DNA of 64,000 nt, taken from NCBI RefSeq assembly GCF_900187975.1, contig NZ_FZPC01000005.1:186001-250000 (forward strand). Direction: 5' to 3'. Within the stretch, counting starts at the first letter, position 1, and each line of letters starts with the position of its first letter. Position numbers and translations under genes: made by a program. Shown here in pieces: positions 9,822 to 25,357 of this stretch. The notes under the pieces were generated by a model, which ran no database searches, had not been told where the DNA came from, and worked only from the letters and a program-made list of their open reading frames with translations. The DNA is from Pseudomonas delhiensis (GTDB lineage: Bacteria; Pseudomonadota; Gammaproteobacteria; Pseudomonadales; Pseudomonadaceae).

Positions 9822-10273
9822 GTGTTTCGCGGAGCCAACGCCATCAGTCTCGACGCCAAAGGGCGCCTCGCGATGCCGAGTCGGTATCGTGACGAGCTCG
9901 TTTCGCGTTGCAATGGCCAGCTCATCGTCACCATCGATGCCGTCGACCCCTGCCTGACCGTCTACCCCTTGCCCGAATGGGAACTCATCGAAGCCAAGCT
10001 CCGCGAGCTGCCCTCGCTGCGTGAAGAAACGCGGCGCCTGCAGCGTTTGCTGATCGGCAACGCGGTGGACCTGGAACTGGACGGCAACGGGCGTTTCCTG
10101 GTGCCGCCGCGGCTGCGCGAGTACGCCGGGCTGGACAAGCGGGCGATGCTCGTCGGCCAGTTGAACAAGTTCCAGCTGTGGGACGAAGACAAGTGGAATG
10201 CGGTGGCCGAGGCCGACCTCGCCGCCATCAAGGAACCCGGCGGACTGCCGGATGAACTACGCGACCTGATTTT

Positions 10274-10277
<4 letters not shown>
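9822..10277 (+). CDS. mraZ: transcriptional regulator MraZ
   Basis: This 151-residue regulator consists of two AbrB-like repeats, each with the DxxGR signature ([17 protein letters not shown] near residue 10 and [18 protein letters not shown] near 90). It forms a ring and represses the dcw operon promoter. The GTG start at 9822 follows GGGGGAAA and yields the family length; a longer in-frame extension upstream covers the operator and is rejected. The stop overlaps the rsmH start (GTGA). Confidence 0.95.
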
Positions 10278-13258
<2,981 letters not shown>

Positions 13259-13259
<1 letters not shown>

Positions 13260-14725
13260 TGCCGATGAGCCTTAACCAACTGCTGCCGCAGGCCGAGGAC
13301 GGCGTGCTGATCCGCGAGCTGACCCTGGACAGCCGCGCGGTCAAGCCCGGCGACCTGTTCCTGGCCATTCCCGGTGCCCTGCACGACGGCCGCGCGCACA
13401 TCGCCGACGCCGTCGCCCGTGGCGCCGCCGCCATCGCCTACGAGGCCGAGGGGGCGTCCGTCGCGCCCAGCGGCGATACGCCGCTGGTCGCCATCAAGGG
13501 CCTGGCCGCCCAGCTCTCGGCCATCGCCGGGCGCTTCTACGGCGAGCCCAGCCGCGGCATCGAGCTGATCGGCGTCACCGGCACCAACGGCAAGACCAGC
13601 GTCAGCCAGTTGCTGGCCCAGGCCCTGGACCTGCTCGGCCAGCGCTGCGGCATCGTCGGCACCCTGGGCAACGGTTTCCACGGCGCCCTGGAAAGCGGCA
13701 GGCACACCACCCCCGACGCCCTGGCGCTACAGGCCACCCTGGCGCGGCTGAAGCAGGACGGCGCGCGCGCCGTGGCCATGGAGGTGTCCTCCCATGGCCT
13801 GGAGCAGGGCCGCGTGGCCGCCCTCGAATTCGACGTCGCGGTGTTCACCAACCTGTCCCGCGACCACCTGGACTACCACGGCACCATGGAAGCCTATGGC
13901 GCCGCCAAGGCCAGGCTGTTCGCCTGGCCGGGCCTGAAGTGCCGGGTGATCAACCTGGACGACGCCTTCGGCCGCCAGCTGGCCGGCGAGGCGCACCCCT
14001 CGCGCCTGATGGGCTACAGCCTGGAAGACGCCAGCGCCTTCCTCCATTGCCGCGAGGCGCGCTTCAGCGACGCCGGCGTCGAAGCCCACCTGGTCTCGCC
14101 CAAGGGCGAGGGCGTGCTGCGCAGCCCGCTGCTCGGCCGCTTCAACCTGAGCAACCTGCTGGCGGTGGTCGGCGCGCTGCTCGGCCTGGACTACCCGCTG
14201 GGCGACATCCTCAAGGTGCTGCCGCAACTGCAGGGCCCGGTGGGCCGCGTGCAGCGCCTGGGCGGCGGCGACAAGCCGCTGGTGGTGGTGGACTACGCCC
14301 ATACCCCCGATGCCCTGGAGAAGGTCCTGCTGGCGCTGCGCCCGCATGCCCACGGCAAGCTGCTGTGCCTGTTCGGCTGCGGCGGCGACCGCGACCGCGG
14401 CAAGCGCCCGATCATGGCCCAGGTGGCCGAACGGCATGCCGACGGCGTGCTGGTGACCGATGACAACCCGCGCAGCGAAGACAGCGCGCGGATCATCGAC
14501 GACATCCGTGCCGGCTTCGCCAGGCCCGAGGCGGTGCGCTTCGTGCCGGGCCGCGGCCTGGCCATCGCCCAGCTGATCGCCGGCGCCGGCGCCGACGACG
14601 TGGTGCTGCTGGCCGGCAAGGGCCACGAGGATTACCAGGAGATCGCCGGCGTCCGCCAGCCGTTCTCCGACCTGCAAGAAGCCGCCAAGGCGCTGGCAGC
14701 CTGGGAGGTGAAGAAAGATGCTTAA
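13259..14725 (+). CDS. murE: UDP-MurNAc-L-Ala-D-Glu: meso-diaminopimelate ligase MurE
   Basis: The 488-residue Mur ligase adds meso-DAP to the stem peptide in the cytoplasm. The ATP loop GTNGKT is at 108-113, and the DNPR motif at 402-405 is the signature for meso-DAP rather than lysine. GHEDYQEI near the C-terminus is also typical. The start at ATG 13259 follows AGGAGGG inside ftsI at proper spacing; ATG 13265 is an alternative. It overlaps murF by 8 bases. Confidence 0.97.
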
Positions 14726-16082
14726 GCCGCTGCTGCTCAGTGAAGTCGCCGCCGCCCTGGAAGGCCGCGTGCTGGGCGCCGACGTCGCCTTCGACGCGGT
14801 GAGCACCGACAGCCGCGCCATCGAGGCCGGCCAACTGTTCGTCGCCCTGAGCGGGCCGCGCTTCGACGGCCACGACTACCTCGCCGAGGTCGCCGCCAAG
14901 GGCGCCGTCGCCGCCCTGGTGCAGCGCGAGGTGGCGGAAGCGCCGCTGCCGCAGCTGCTGGTGGCCGACACCCGCGAGGCCCTCGGCCGCCTCGGCGCGC
15001 TGAACCGCGCCGCCTTCACCGGCCAGGTGGCGGCGGTGACCGGCTCCAGCGGCAAGACCACGGTCAAGGAGATGCTCGCCAGCATCCTGCGCACCCAGGG
15101 CGAGGTCCTGGCTACCCGCGGCAACCTGAACAACGACCTGGGCGCGCCCCTGACCCTGCTGCAGATCGGCCCGCAGCACGCCAGCGCGGTGATCGAACTG
15201 GGCGCCTCGCGGGTCGGCGAGATCGCCTACACCGTCGGCCTGACACGCCCGCAGGTGGCCATCATCACCAACGCCGGCACCGCCCACGTCGGCGAGTTCG
15301 GCGGCCAGGACAGGATCGTCCTGGCCAAGGGCGAGATCCTCGAGGGCCTGGATGCGGCCGGCAGCGCCGTGCTCAACCTCGACGACCGCGCCTTCGACAC
15401 CTGGAAGGCCCGCGCCGCCGGGCGCCGGGTACTGAGTTTCGCGCTGAACAACGGCAACGCCGACTTCCGCGCCCGCGACCTGCAGCGCGACGCCCGCGGC
15501 TGCGTCGGCTTCACCCTGCTGGGGCTGGCCGGCGAGGCGCGCATCCAGCTCAACCTGCTGGGCGAACACAACGTCGCCAACGCCCTGGCCGCCGCGGCCG
15601 CGGCCCACGCCCTGGGCGTGCCGCTGGTCGGGATCGCCCGGGGCCTTGCGCAACTGCAGCCGGTCAAGGGCCGCGCGGTTGCCCAGCTGGCGACGAACGG
15701 CATGCGGGTGATCGACGACAGCTACAACGCCAACCCGGCGTCAATCTGCGCGGCCGTTGATATACTCGCCGGCTTTTCCGGCCGGACCGTCCTGGTCCTC
15801 GGGGACATGGGCGAACTGGGCGCCTGGGCCGAGGCCGCGCACCGCGAGGTGGGCGTCTACGCCGCGGGCAAGGTCGGTGCGCTCTATGCCGTGGGGCCGC
15901 TGATGCGCAACGCCGTCGAGGCGTTCGGCGCGGCGGGCCGGCACTTCGCCGACCAGGCCAGCCTGATCCAGGCCCTGGCCGGCGAACCCTCCACCACCAC
16001 CATTCTGATCAAGGGCTCGCGCAGCGCGGCGATGGACAAGGTCGTCGCGGCGCTGTGCGCCTCCCCCGAGGAGAAACATTGA
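14718..16082 (+). CDS. murF: UDP-MurNAc-tripeptide: D-Ala-D-Ala ligase MurF
   Basis: The 454-residue ligase adds D-Ala-D-Ala to complete the UDP-MurNAc-pentapeptide. The P-loop TGSSGKTT spans 108-115. Downstream are [11 protein letters not shown], the [13 protein letters not shown] metal-site region, [10 protein letters not shown] and the [10 protein letters not shown] motif of Mur ligase C-terminal domains. The start lies inside murE (8-base overlap), and the stop shares a base with the mraY ATG. Confidence 0.97.
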   Translation: MLKPLLLSEVAAALEGRVLGADVAFDAVSTDSRAIEAGQLFVALSGPRFDGHDYLAEVAAKGAVAALVQREVAEAPLPQLLVADTREALGRLGALNRAAFTGQVAAVTGSSGKTTVKEMLASILRTQGEVLATRGNLNNDLGAPLTLLQIGPQHASAVIELGASRVGEIAYTVGLTRPQVAIITNAGTAHVGEFGGQDRIVLAKGEILEGLDAAGSAVLNLDDRAFDTWKARAAGRRVLSFALNNGNADFRARDLQRDARGCVGFTLLGLAGEARIQLNLLGEHNVANALAAAAAAHALGVPLVGIARGLAQLQPVKGRAVAQLATNGMRVIDDSYNANPASICAAVDILAGFSGRTVLVLGDMGELGAWAEAAHREVGVYAAGKVGALYAVGPLMRNAVEAFGAAGRHFADQASLIQALAGEPSTTTILIKGSRSAAMDKVVAALCASPEEKH

Positions 16083-17164
16083 TGCTGCTGCTGCTCGCCG
16101 AGTACCTGCAACAGTTCCACAAGGGCTTCGGCGTCTTCCAGTACCTGACCCTGCGCGGCATCCTCAGCGTGCTGACCGCGCTCGCCCTGTCGCTGTGGCT
16201 GGGCCCCTGGATGATCCGCACCCTGCAGATCCGCCAGATCGGCCAGGCCGTGCGCAACGACGGGCCGCAGTCGCACCTGTCGAAGAAGGGCACCCCGACC
16301 ATGGGCGGCGCCCTGATCCTCACCGCCATCGCCATCAGCACCCTGCTCTGGGCCGACTGGTCGAACCGCTACGTCTGGGTGGTGCTGGCCGTGACCCTGC
16401 TGTTCGGCGCCATCGGCTGGGTCGACGACTACCGCAAGGTGATCGAGAAGAACTCCCGCGGCCTGCCGAGCCGCTGGAAGTATTTCTGGCAGTCGGTGTT
16501 CGGCCTGGGCGCCGCGGTCTTCCTCTACCTGACCGCCGAGACCCCGGTGGAAACCACCCTGATCCTGCCGCTGCTGAAGAACATCGAGATTCCCCTGGGC
16601 ATCTTCTTCGTGGTGCTGACCTACTTCGTCATCGTCGGCTCCAGCAACGCGGTGAACCTGACCGACGGCCTGGACGGCCTGGCGATCATGCCGACGGTGA
16701 TGGTCGGCGGCGCCCTGGGCATCTTCTGCTACCTGTCGGGCAACGTGAAGTTCGCCGAATACCTGCTGATCCCCAGCGTGCCCGGGGCCGGCGAGCTGAT
16801 CATCTTCTGCTCCGCCATCGTCGGTGCGGGCCTGGGCTTCCTCTGGTTCAACACCTACCCGGCGCAGGTCTTCATGGGCGACGTCGGCGCGCTGGCCCTG
16901 GGCGCCGCGCTGGGCACCATCGCGGTGATCGTCCGCCAGGAGATCGTGCTGTTCATCATGGGCGGGGTGTTCGTCATGGAAACCCTGTCGGTGGTCATCC
17001 AGGTCGCCAGCTTCAAGCTGACCGGAAAACGGGTGTTCCGCATGGCGCCCATCCACCACCACTTCGAACTCAAGGGCTGGCCGGAGCCGCGCGTGATCGT
17101 GCGCTTCTGGATCATCACGGTGATTCTCGTGCTGATCGGCCTGGCCACGTTGAAACTGCGTTGA
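16082..17164 (+). CDS. mraY: phospho-MurNAc-pentapeptide translocase MraY
   Basis: The 360-residue integral membrane enzyme transfers phospho-MurNAc-pentapeptide to undecaprenyl phosphate to form lipid I. The length equals that of the E. coli enzyme. About ten membrane segments are visible. Active-site loops are GWVDDYRKV (the paired aspartates), [21 protein letters not shown] and [13 protein letters not shown]. The start at 16082 gives the usual N-terminus and TGATG coupling to murF; a start 27 bases upstream is less likely. Confidence 0.97.
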   Translation: MLLLLAEYLQQFHKGFGVFQYLTLRGILSVLTALALSLWLGPWMIRTLQIRQIGQAVRNDGPQSHLSKKGTPTMGGALILTAIAISTLLWADWSNRYVWVVLAVTLLFGAIGWVDDYRKVIEKNSRGLPSRWKYFWQSVFGLGAAVFLYLTAETPVETTLILPLLKNIEIPLGIFFVVLTYFVIVGSSNAVNLTDGLDGLAIMPTVMVGGALGIFCYLSGNVKFAEYLLIPSVPGAGELIIFCSAIVGAGLGFLWFNTYPAQVFMGDVGALALGAALGTIAVIVRQEIVLFIMGGVFVMETLSVVIQVASFKLTGKRVFRMAPIHHHFELKGWPEPRVIVRFWIITVILVLIGLATLKLR

Positions 17165-17177
17165 GGGCAAAAGCAGC

Positions 17178-18524
17178 ATGAGCCTGATCGCTTCGGACAA
17201 TTTCCGCATCGTTGTCGGCCTCGGCAAGAGCGGCATGTCGCTGGTGCGCTTCCTGGCGCGCCAGGGCGTGCCTTTCGCCGTGGCCGACACCCGCGAGAAT
17301 CCGCCGGAGCTGGCCAGCCTGCGCGCCCAGTACCCGCAGGTGGACGTGCGTTGCGGCGAGCTGGACGCCGGGTTCCTCTGCCGCGCCCGCGAGCTGTACG
17401 TCAGCCCCGGCCTGTCGCTGCGTACGCCGGCGCTGGTGGAAGCTGCCGCCCGTGGCGTGCGCCTGTCCGGCGACATCGACCTGTTCGCCCGCCATGCCAA
17501 GGCGCCGATCGTCGCCATCACCGGCTCCAACGCCAAGAGCACCGTGACCACGCTGGTCGGCGAGATGGCCGCGGCGGCCGGCAAGCGCGTGGCGGTGGGC
17601 GGCAACCTGGGCACCCCGGCCCTGGACCTGCTGGCCGACGACGTCGAGCTGTACGTGCTGGAGCTGTCCAGCTTCCAGCTGGAGACCTGCGAGCGCCTGG
17701 GCGCCGAGGTCGCCACCTGCCTGAACGTCAGCGAAGACCACATGGACCGCTACGACGGCATGGCCGACTACCACCTGGCCAAGCACCGCATCTTCCGCGG
17801 CGCCCGCCAGGTCGTGGTGAACCGCGCCGACGCCCTCAGTCGTCCGCTGATCGCCGACGCCGTGCCGTGCTGGACCTTCGGCACCGACAAGCCCGACTTC
17901 AAGGCCTTCGGCCTGGTGGAAGAGGGCGGCGAGAAGTGCCTGGCCTTCCAGTTCGAGGCGCTGATGCCGGTACGCGAGCTGAAGATCCGCGGCGCCCACA
18001 ACCAGTCCAACGCCCTGGCCGCCCTGGCCCTGGGCCACGCCGTGGGCCTGCCGTTCGAGCCCATGCTGCAGACCCTGCGTGAATTCGCCGGCCTGGCCCA
18101 CCGTTGCCAGTGGGTCGGCGAGCGCGCCGGGGTGAGCTTCTACGACGACTCCAAGGCCACCAACGTCGGCGCCGCGCTGGCCGCCATCGAGGGCCTGGGC
18201 GCCGACATCGACGGCAAGCTGGTGCTGATCGCCGGCGGCGATGGCAAGGGCGCGGATTTCAGCGCCCTGCGCGAGCCGGTGGCGAAGTTCTGCCGCGCCG
18301 TGGTGCTGCTCGGCCGCGACGCCGAGCTGGTTGGCGCTGCGCTGAGCGACCAGACGCCGAAAGTGCGCGTGCAGACGCTGGACGAAGCCGTGCGCAAGGC
18401 CGCCGAGCTCGCCAAAGCGGGCGACGCCGTGCTGCTGTCGCCGGCCTGCGCCAGCCTGGACATGTTCAGGAACTTCGAAGAGCGCGGCCGCCTGTTCGCC
18501 AGGGCCGTGGAGGAGATCGCCTGA
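17178..18524 (+). CDS. murD: UDP-MurNAc-L-alanine: D-glutamate ligase MurD
   Basis: The 448-residue ligase adds D-glutamate to UDP-MurNAc-L-Ala. Its ATP loop reads GSNAKST (116-122) where most Mur ligases have GTNGKST; the P. aeruginosa enzyme has the same variant as I recall. Other motifs are VVGLGKSGMS, ELSSFQLET, NVSEDHMDRY, the H of RGAHNQSNALAA and the DDSKATN loop. It starts 13 bases after mraY with GAGGG upstream and is coupled to ftsW by TGATG. Confidence 0.97.
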   Translation: MSLIASDNFRIVVGLGKSGMSLVRFLARQGVPFAVADTRENPPELASLRAQYPQVDVRCGELDAGFLCRARELYVSPGLSLRTPALVEAAARGVRLSGDIDLFARHAKAPIVAITGSNAKSTVTTLVGEMAAAAGKRVAVGGNLGTPALDLLADDVELYVLELSSFQLETCERLGAEVATCLNVSEDHMDRYDGMADYHLAKHRIFRGARQVVVNRADALSRPLIADAVPCWTFGTDKPDFKAFGLVEEGGEKCLAFQFEALMPVRELKIRGAHNQSNALAALALGHAVGLPFEPMLQTLREFAGLAHRCQWVGERAGVSFYDDSKATNVGAALAAIEGLGADIDGKLVLIAGGDGKGADFSALREPVAKFCRAVVLLGRDAELVGAALSDQTPKVRVQTLDEAVRKAAELAKAGDAVLLSPACASLDMFRNFEERGRLFARAVEEIA

Positions 18525-19723
18525 TGTTCTCCTTCCTGCGCCCATACCCGTCCCCGCTGATCAGCCGCAACGGCATCGACCTGGACTTCCCGCTGCTCGC
18601 CGGTTGCCTGGCGTTGCTCGGCCTGGGCCTGGTGATGGTGACCTCGGCGTCCTCGGAAGTGGCGGCGGCGCAGTCGGGCAACCCGCTGTACTTCTCGGTG
18701 CGCCACCTGATCTACCTGGCCATCGGCTTCGTCGCCTGCGGCGTGACCATGCTGACGCCGATGGAGACCTGGCAGCGCCACAGCTGGAAGCTGCTGGGCG
18801 TGGCCTTCCTGCTGCTGGTGGCGGTGATCACCCCCGGCGTCGGCCGCGAGGTCAACGGCTCCATGCGCTGGATCGGCTTCGGCCTGTTCAACATCCAGCC
18901 CTCGGAGATCGCCAAGGTCTTCGTGGTGGTGTTCATGGCCGGCTACCTGGTGCGCCGCCAGCACGAGGTGCGCGAGAGCTGGATCGGCTTCTTCAAGCCC
19001 TTCGCCGTGCTGCTGCCGTTCGCCGGCCTGCTGCTGCGCGAGCCGGACTTCGGCGCCACCGTGGTGATGATGGGCGCCGCGGCGGCCATGCTGTTCCTCG
19101 GCGGCGTCGGCCTGTTCCGCTTCGGCCTGATGGTGGCCCTGGCGGTGGGCGCGGTGGCCCTGCTGATCTGGACCCAGCCCTACCGGATGGCGCGCCTGAC
19201 CAACTTCAGCGACCCCTGGGCCGACCAGTTCGGCGCCGGCTACCAGCTCAGCCAGGCGCTGATCGCCTTCGGCCGCGGCGGCTGGACCGGCATGGGCCTG
19301 GGCAACAGCATCCAGAAGCAGTTCTACCTGCCCGAGGCGCACACCGACTTCGTGTTCGCCGTGCTGGCCGAGGAGCTGGGCATCGTCGGCGCCCTGGCCA
19401 CCGTCGGCCTGTTCGTCTTCGTCGGCCTGCGCGCGCTCTACATCGGCATCTGGGCCGAGCAGGCCAAGCAGTATTTCTCCGCCTACGTGGCCTACGGCCT
19501 GGCCTTCCTGTGGATCGGCCAGTTCCTCATCAACGTCGGCGTGAACGTCGGCCTGCTGCCGACCAAGGGCCTGACCCTGCCGTTCCTCAGCTACGGCGGT
19601 TCCTCGCTGGTCATCTGCTGCGCCTGCCTGGGCATGCTGCTGCGCATCGAATGGGAGCGGCGCACGGCGGTGGGCAGCGAAGAGTACGAATTCACCGAGG
19701 AGGACTTCGCCGATGAAAGGTAA
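18524..19723 (+). CDS. ftsW: septal peptidoglycan glycosyltransferase FtsW (SEDS)
   Basis: The 399-residue SEDS protein polymerises lipid II at the septum with FtsI. Ten transmembrane segments are predicted by hydrophobicity. Conserved features are GSMRWIGFGLFNIQPSEIAK, REPDFGATVV (with the catalytic-region aspartate), GAGYQLSQALIAFGRGGWTGMGLGNS split across loops, and PFLSYGGSS near the C-terminus. The start at 18524 shares a base with the murD stop. It overlaps murG by 11 bases. Confidence 0.96.
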   Translation: MFSFLRPYPSPLISRNGIDLDFPLLAGCLALLGLGLVMVTSASSEVAAAQSGNPLYFSVRHLIYLAIGFVACGVTMLTPMETWQRHSWKLLGVAFLLLVAVITPGVGREVNGSMRWIGFGLFNIQPSEIAKVFVVVFMAGYLVRRQHEVRESWIGFFKPFAVLLPFAGLLLREPDFGATVVMMGAAAAMLFLGGVGLFRFGLMVALAVGAVALLIWTQPYRMARLTNFSDPWADQFGAGYQLSQALIAFGRGGWTGMGLGNSIQKQFYLPEAHTDFVFAVLAEELGIVGALATVGLFVFVGLRALYIGIWAEQAKQYFSAYVAYGLAFLWIGQFLINVGVNVGLLPTKGLTLPFLSYGGSSLVICCACLGMLLRIEWERRTAVGSEEYEFTEEDFADER

Positions 19724-20778
19724 CGTCCTCATCATGGCCGGCGGCACCGGCGGCCACGTGTTCCCGGCCCTGGCCTGCGCCCGCGAGTTCCAGGCCCGCG
19801 GCTACGCCGTGCACTGGCTCGGCACGCCGCGCGGCATCGAGAACGACCTGGTGCCCAAGGCCGGCCTGCCGCTGCACCTGATCAACGTCAGCGGCCTGCG
19901 CGGCAAGGGCCGCCTGGCCCTGCTGCGCGCGCCCTTCGACCTGCTCAAGTCGCTGTTCCAGGCCCTGGGCGTGGTTCGCAGGCTCAAGCCGGTCTGCGTG
20001 CTCGGCCTGGGCGGCTACGTCACCGGCCCCGGCGGCGTGGCGGCGAAGCTGAGCGGCGCGCCCCTGGTGATCCACGAGCAGAACGCCGTCGCCGGCACCG
20101 CCAACCGTGGCCTGGCGCCGCTGGCCAGGCGCGTCTGCGAGGCCTTCCCGGACACCTTCCCGGCCAGCGCCAAGCGCCTGACCACCGGCAACCCGGTGCG
20201 CGCCGAGCTGTTCCTCGACGCCGACGCCCGCGCCGCGCTGGCCGGCCGCAAGGTCAACCTGCTGGTGCTGGGCGGCAGCCTGGGCGCCGAGCCGCTGAAC
20301 AAGCTGCTGCCCGAGGCGCTGAGGCTGATCCCCGCCGAGCAGCGCCCGGCCATTCGCCACCAGGCCGGTCGTCAGCATGCCGAGGTCACCGCGGAGCGTT
20401 ACGCCCAGGCCGGTGTCCAAGCCGACGTCGCTCCGTTCATCGGCGACATGGCCGCGGCCTACGCCTGGGCCGACCTGGTGATCTGCCGCGCCGGCGCCCT
20501 GACCGTCAGCGAGCTGACCGCCGCCGGCCTGCCGTCCTTCCTGGTGCCGTTGCCCCACGCGATCGACGACCACCAGACGCGCAATGCCGAATTCCTGGTA
20601 CGGGAGGGCGCCGCCCGCCTGCTGCCGCAAAAGTCTACCGACGCCGCCGACCTGGCCGCGCAGCTGTCCGAGGTATTGATGCATCCCGAATCCCTGAAGC
20701 AGATGGCCGCCAGCGCCCGGCGCCTGGCCATGCCCGAGGCTACCCGCACGGTGGTCGACGCTTGCCTGGAGGTGGCCC

Positions 20779-20786
<8 letters not shown>
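19713..20786 (+). CDS. murG: lipid II synthase MurG (GlcNAc transferase)
   Basis: This 357-residue GT-B glycosyltransferase adds GlcNAc to lipid I on the cytoplasmic membrane face. The N-terminal loop [12 protein letters not shown] (10-21) and the second glycine loop [13 protein letters not shown] are intact. The donor-binding region reads [20 protein letters not shown]. The start codon lies inside ftsW and the stop overlaps murC by 8 bases. Confidence 0.97.
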
Positions 20787-23165
<2,379 letters not shown>

Positions 23166-23169
23166 GACC

Positions 23170-24033
23170 ATGAACGGCGCGATGCTCCGCCACTCGCAAC
23201 CCGGTATCGGCCGCGCGCCCGCGCGCAAGCCGGTGCCGCGCGGCGCCAGCCGCCTGGTGGCGAAGGAGCCGATCAGCGCTCGCCTGCCCAGGCCCGGCTT
23301 CGGCTTCCTGCGCATCCTGATGTGGCCGGTGCTGCTGGCCGCGCTGGGCTTCGGCGCCTACCAGGGCGCGCAGTACGTGCTGCCCTACGCCGACCGCCCG
23401 ATCGCCAAGATCAGCGTCGAGGGCGACCTCAGCTACATCAGCCAGCAGGCGGTGCAGCAGCGCATCACGCCGTTCGTCTCGGCCAGCTTCTTCACCATCG
23501 ACCTGGCCGGCATGCGCCAGGAACTGGAGCAGATGCCCTGGATCGCCCACGCCGAGGTGCGCCGCGTCTGGCCGGACCAGGTGGTGATCCACCTGGAGGA
23601 ACAGCTGCCGGTGGCCCGCTGGGGCGACGAGGCGCTGCTGAACAACCAGGGCCAGGCCTTCGCGCCCCACGAGGTGTCGCACTACGAGCACCTGCCGCGC
23701 CTGTCCGGCCCGCAGTTCGCCCAGCAGAAGGTGATGCAGCAGTACCAGATCCTCAGCCAACTGCTGCGGCCCCTGGGCTTCACCATCGCCAGCCTGGAGA
23801 TGAGCTCGCGCGGCGCCTGGACGCTGGACACCGCCCAGGGCGTGCAGATCGTCCTGGGCCGCGACCACACGGTCGAACAGATCCGCCGTTTCGTGACCAT
23901 CTACGAAAAGGCCCTGAAAGAACAGATATCGAAGATTGCGCGCATCGACATGCGCTACCCCAACGGCCTGGCCGTGGCGTGGCGCGACCCGCTGCCGCAG
24001 ACGGACGTGGCCCAGGCCGCGGCCGCGCAGTGA
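23170..24033 (+). CDS. ftsQ: cell division protein FtsQ
   Basis: The 287-residue bitopic protein bridges cytoplasmic and periplasmic division complexes. A basic cytoplasmic tail of about 45 residues is followed by one membrane helix (about 48-66, [17 protein letters not shown]). A POTRA domain starts at [19 protein letters not shown], followed by the beta domain containing [19 protein letters not shown]. It begins 4 bases after the ddlB stop. Confidence 0.96.
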   Translation: MNGAMLRHSQPGIGRAPARKPVPRGASRLVAKEPISARLPRPGFGFLRILMWPVLLAALGFGAYQGAQYVLPYADRPIAKISVEGDLSYISQQAVQQRITPFVSASFFTIDLAGMRQELEQMPWIAHAEVRRVWPDQVVIHLEEQLPVARWGDEALLNNQGQAFAPHEVSHYEHLPRLSGPQFAQQKVMQQYQILSQLLRPLGFTIASLEMSSRGAWTLDTAQGVQIVLGRDHTVEQIRRFVTIYEKALKEQISKIARIDMRYPNGLAVAWRDPLPQTDVAQAAAAQ

Positions 24034-24054
24034 TTTGAGGAGACAGCAATAACC

Positions 24055-25302
24055 ATGGCAAGCGTGCAGAGCGGCAAGATGGTGGTCGGCCTGGACATCG
24101 GTACCTCCAAGGTGGTGGCACTGGTGGGCGAGGTCGCGGCCGATGGCAAGCTGGAGATCGTCGGCATCGGCACCCATCCGTCGCGCGGCCTGAAGAAGGG
24201 CGTGGTGGTGAACATCGAGTCCACCGTGCAGTCCATCCAGCGCGCCATCGACGAGGCGCAGCAGATGGCCGGCTGCCGGATCCACTCGGCCTTCGTCGGC
24301 ATCGCCGGCAACCACATCCGCAGCCTGAATTCCCACGGCATCGTGGCCATCCGCGACCGCGAGGTCAGCCCGGCCGACATCGACCGCGTGCTCGACGCCG
24401 CCCAGGCCGTGGCCATCCCGGCCGACCAGCGGGTGCTGCACACCCTGGCCCAGGACTACGTGATCGACAACCAGGAAGGCGTGCGCGAGCCGCTGGGCAT
24501 GTCCGGCGTGCGCCTGGAAGCCAAGGTGCACGTGGTGACCTGCGCGGTGAACGCCGCGCAGAACATCGAGAAGTGCGTGCGCCGCTGCGGCCTGGAAGTC
24601 GACGACATCATCCTCGAGCAACTGGCCTCGGCCTACTCGGTGATCACCGAGGACGAGAAGGAACTGGGCGTGTGCCTGGTGGACATCGGCGGCGGCACCA
24701 CCGACATCGCCATCTTCACCGAGGGCGCCATCCGCCATACGGCGGTGATCCCGATCGCCGGCGACCAGGTCACCAACGACATCGCCATGGCCCTGCGCAC
24801 CCCCACGCAGTACGCCGAGGAAATCAAGATCCGCTACGCCTGCGCCCTGGCCAAGCTGGCCGGCGCGGGCGAAACCATCAAGGTGCCCAGCGTCGGCGAC
24901 CGGCCGCCGCGGGAGCTGTCGCGCCAGGCCCTGGCCGAGGTGGTGGAGCCGCGTTACGACGAGCTCTTCACCCTGGTCCAGGCCGAACTGCGGCGCAGCG
25001 GCTACGAGGACCTGATCCCGGCCGGGATCGTCCTGACCGGCGGCACCGCCAAGATGGAAGGCGCCGTGGAGCTCGCCGAGGAGATCTTCCACATGCCGGT
25101 GCGCCTGGGCGTGCCGCAGGGCGTCAAGGGGCTGACCGACGTCGTGCGCAACCCCATCTATTCCACCGGCGTGGGCCTGCTCATGTATGGCCTGCAGAAG
25201 CAGTCCGACGGCGTCTCCATGTCCGGCGGCAGCGGCTTCAGCGATGAACCCAAGACACCTGTCCTGGAACGGCTCAAACGCTGGGTCCAGGGCAATTTCT
25301 GA
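24055..25302 (+). CDS. ftsA: cell division protein FtsA
   Basis: This 415-residue actin-like ATPase anchors FtsZ to the membrane. The phosphate loops VGLDIGTSKV (N-terminal) and VDIGGGTTDIAIF are intact, with TGGTAKMEG as the adenosine motif. The inserted 1C/SHS2 domain occupies about 85-165. The C-terminus, VLERLKRWVQGNF, is the amphipathic membrane-targeting helix. GAGGAGA precedes ATG 24055. Confidence 0.97.
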   Translation: MASVQSGKMVVGLDIGTSKVVALVGEVAADGKLEIVGIGTHPSRGLKKGVVVNIESTVQSIQRAIDEAQQMAGCRIHSAFVGIAGNHIRSLNSHGIVAIRDREVSPADIDRVLDAAQAVAIPADQRVLHTLAQDYVIDNQEGVREPLGMSGVRLEAKVHVVTCAVNAAQNIEKCVRRCGLEVDDIILEQLASAYSVITEDEKELGVCLVDIGGGTTDIAIFTEGAIRHTAVIPIAGDQVTNDIAMALRTPTQYAEEIKIRYACALAKLAGAGETIKVPSVGDRPPRELSRQALAEVVEPRYDELFTLVQAELRRSGYEDLIPAGIVLTGGTAKMEGAVELAEEIFHMPVRLGVPQGVKGLTDVVRNPIYSTGVGLLMYGLQKQSDGVSMSGGSGFSDEPKTPVLERLKRWVQGNF

Positions 25303-25319
25303 TTTACCGGCGCGGTAAA
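25303..25319. repeat. small perfect inverted repeat between ftsA and ftsZ
   Basis: TTTACCG-GCG-CGGTAAA lies immediately after the ftsA stop and 38 bases before the ftsZ start. It could form a hairpin in the ftsA-ftsZ mRNA or be a protein-binding site. No T-run follows, so it is not a terminator. Confidence 0.5.
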
Positions 25320-25357
25320 ACGTAGGCGACACAACTAGAAAGGAAGGAGAAGGGAAA

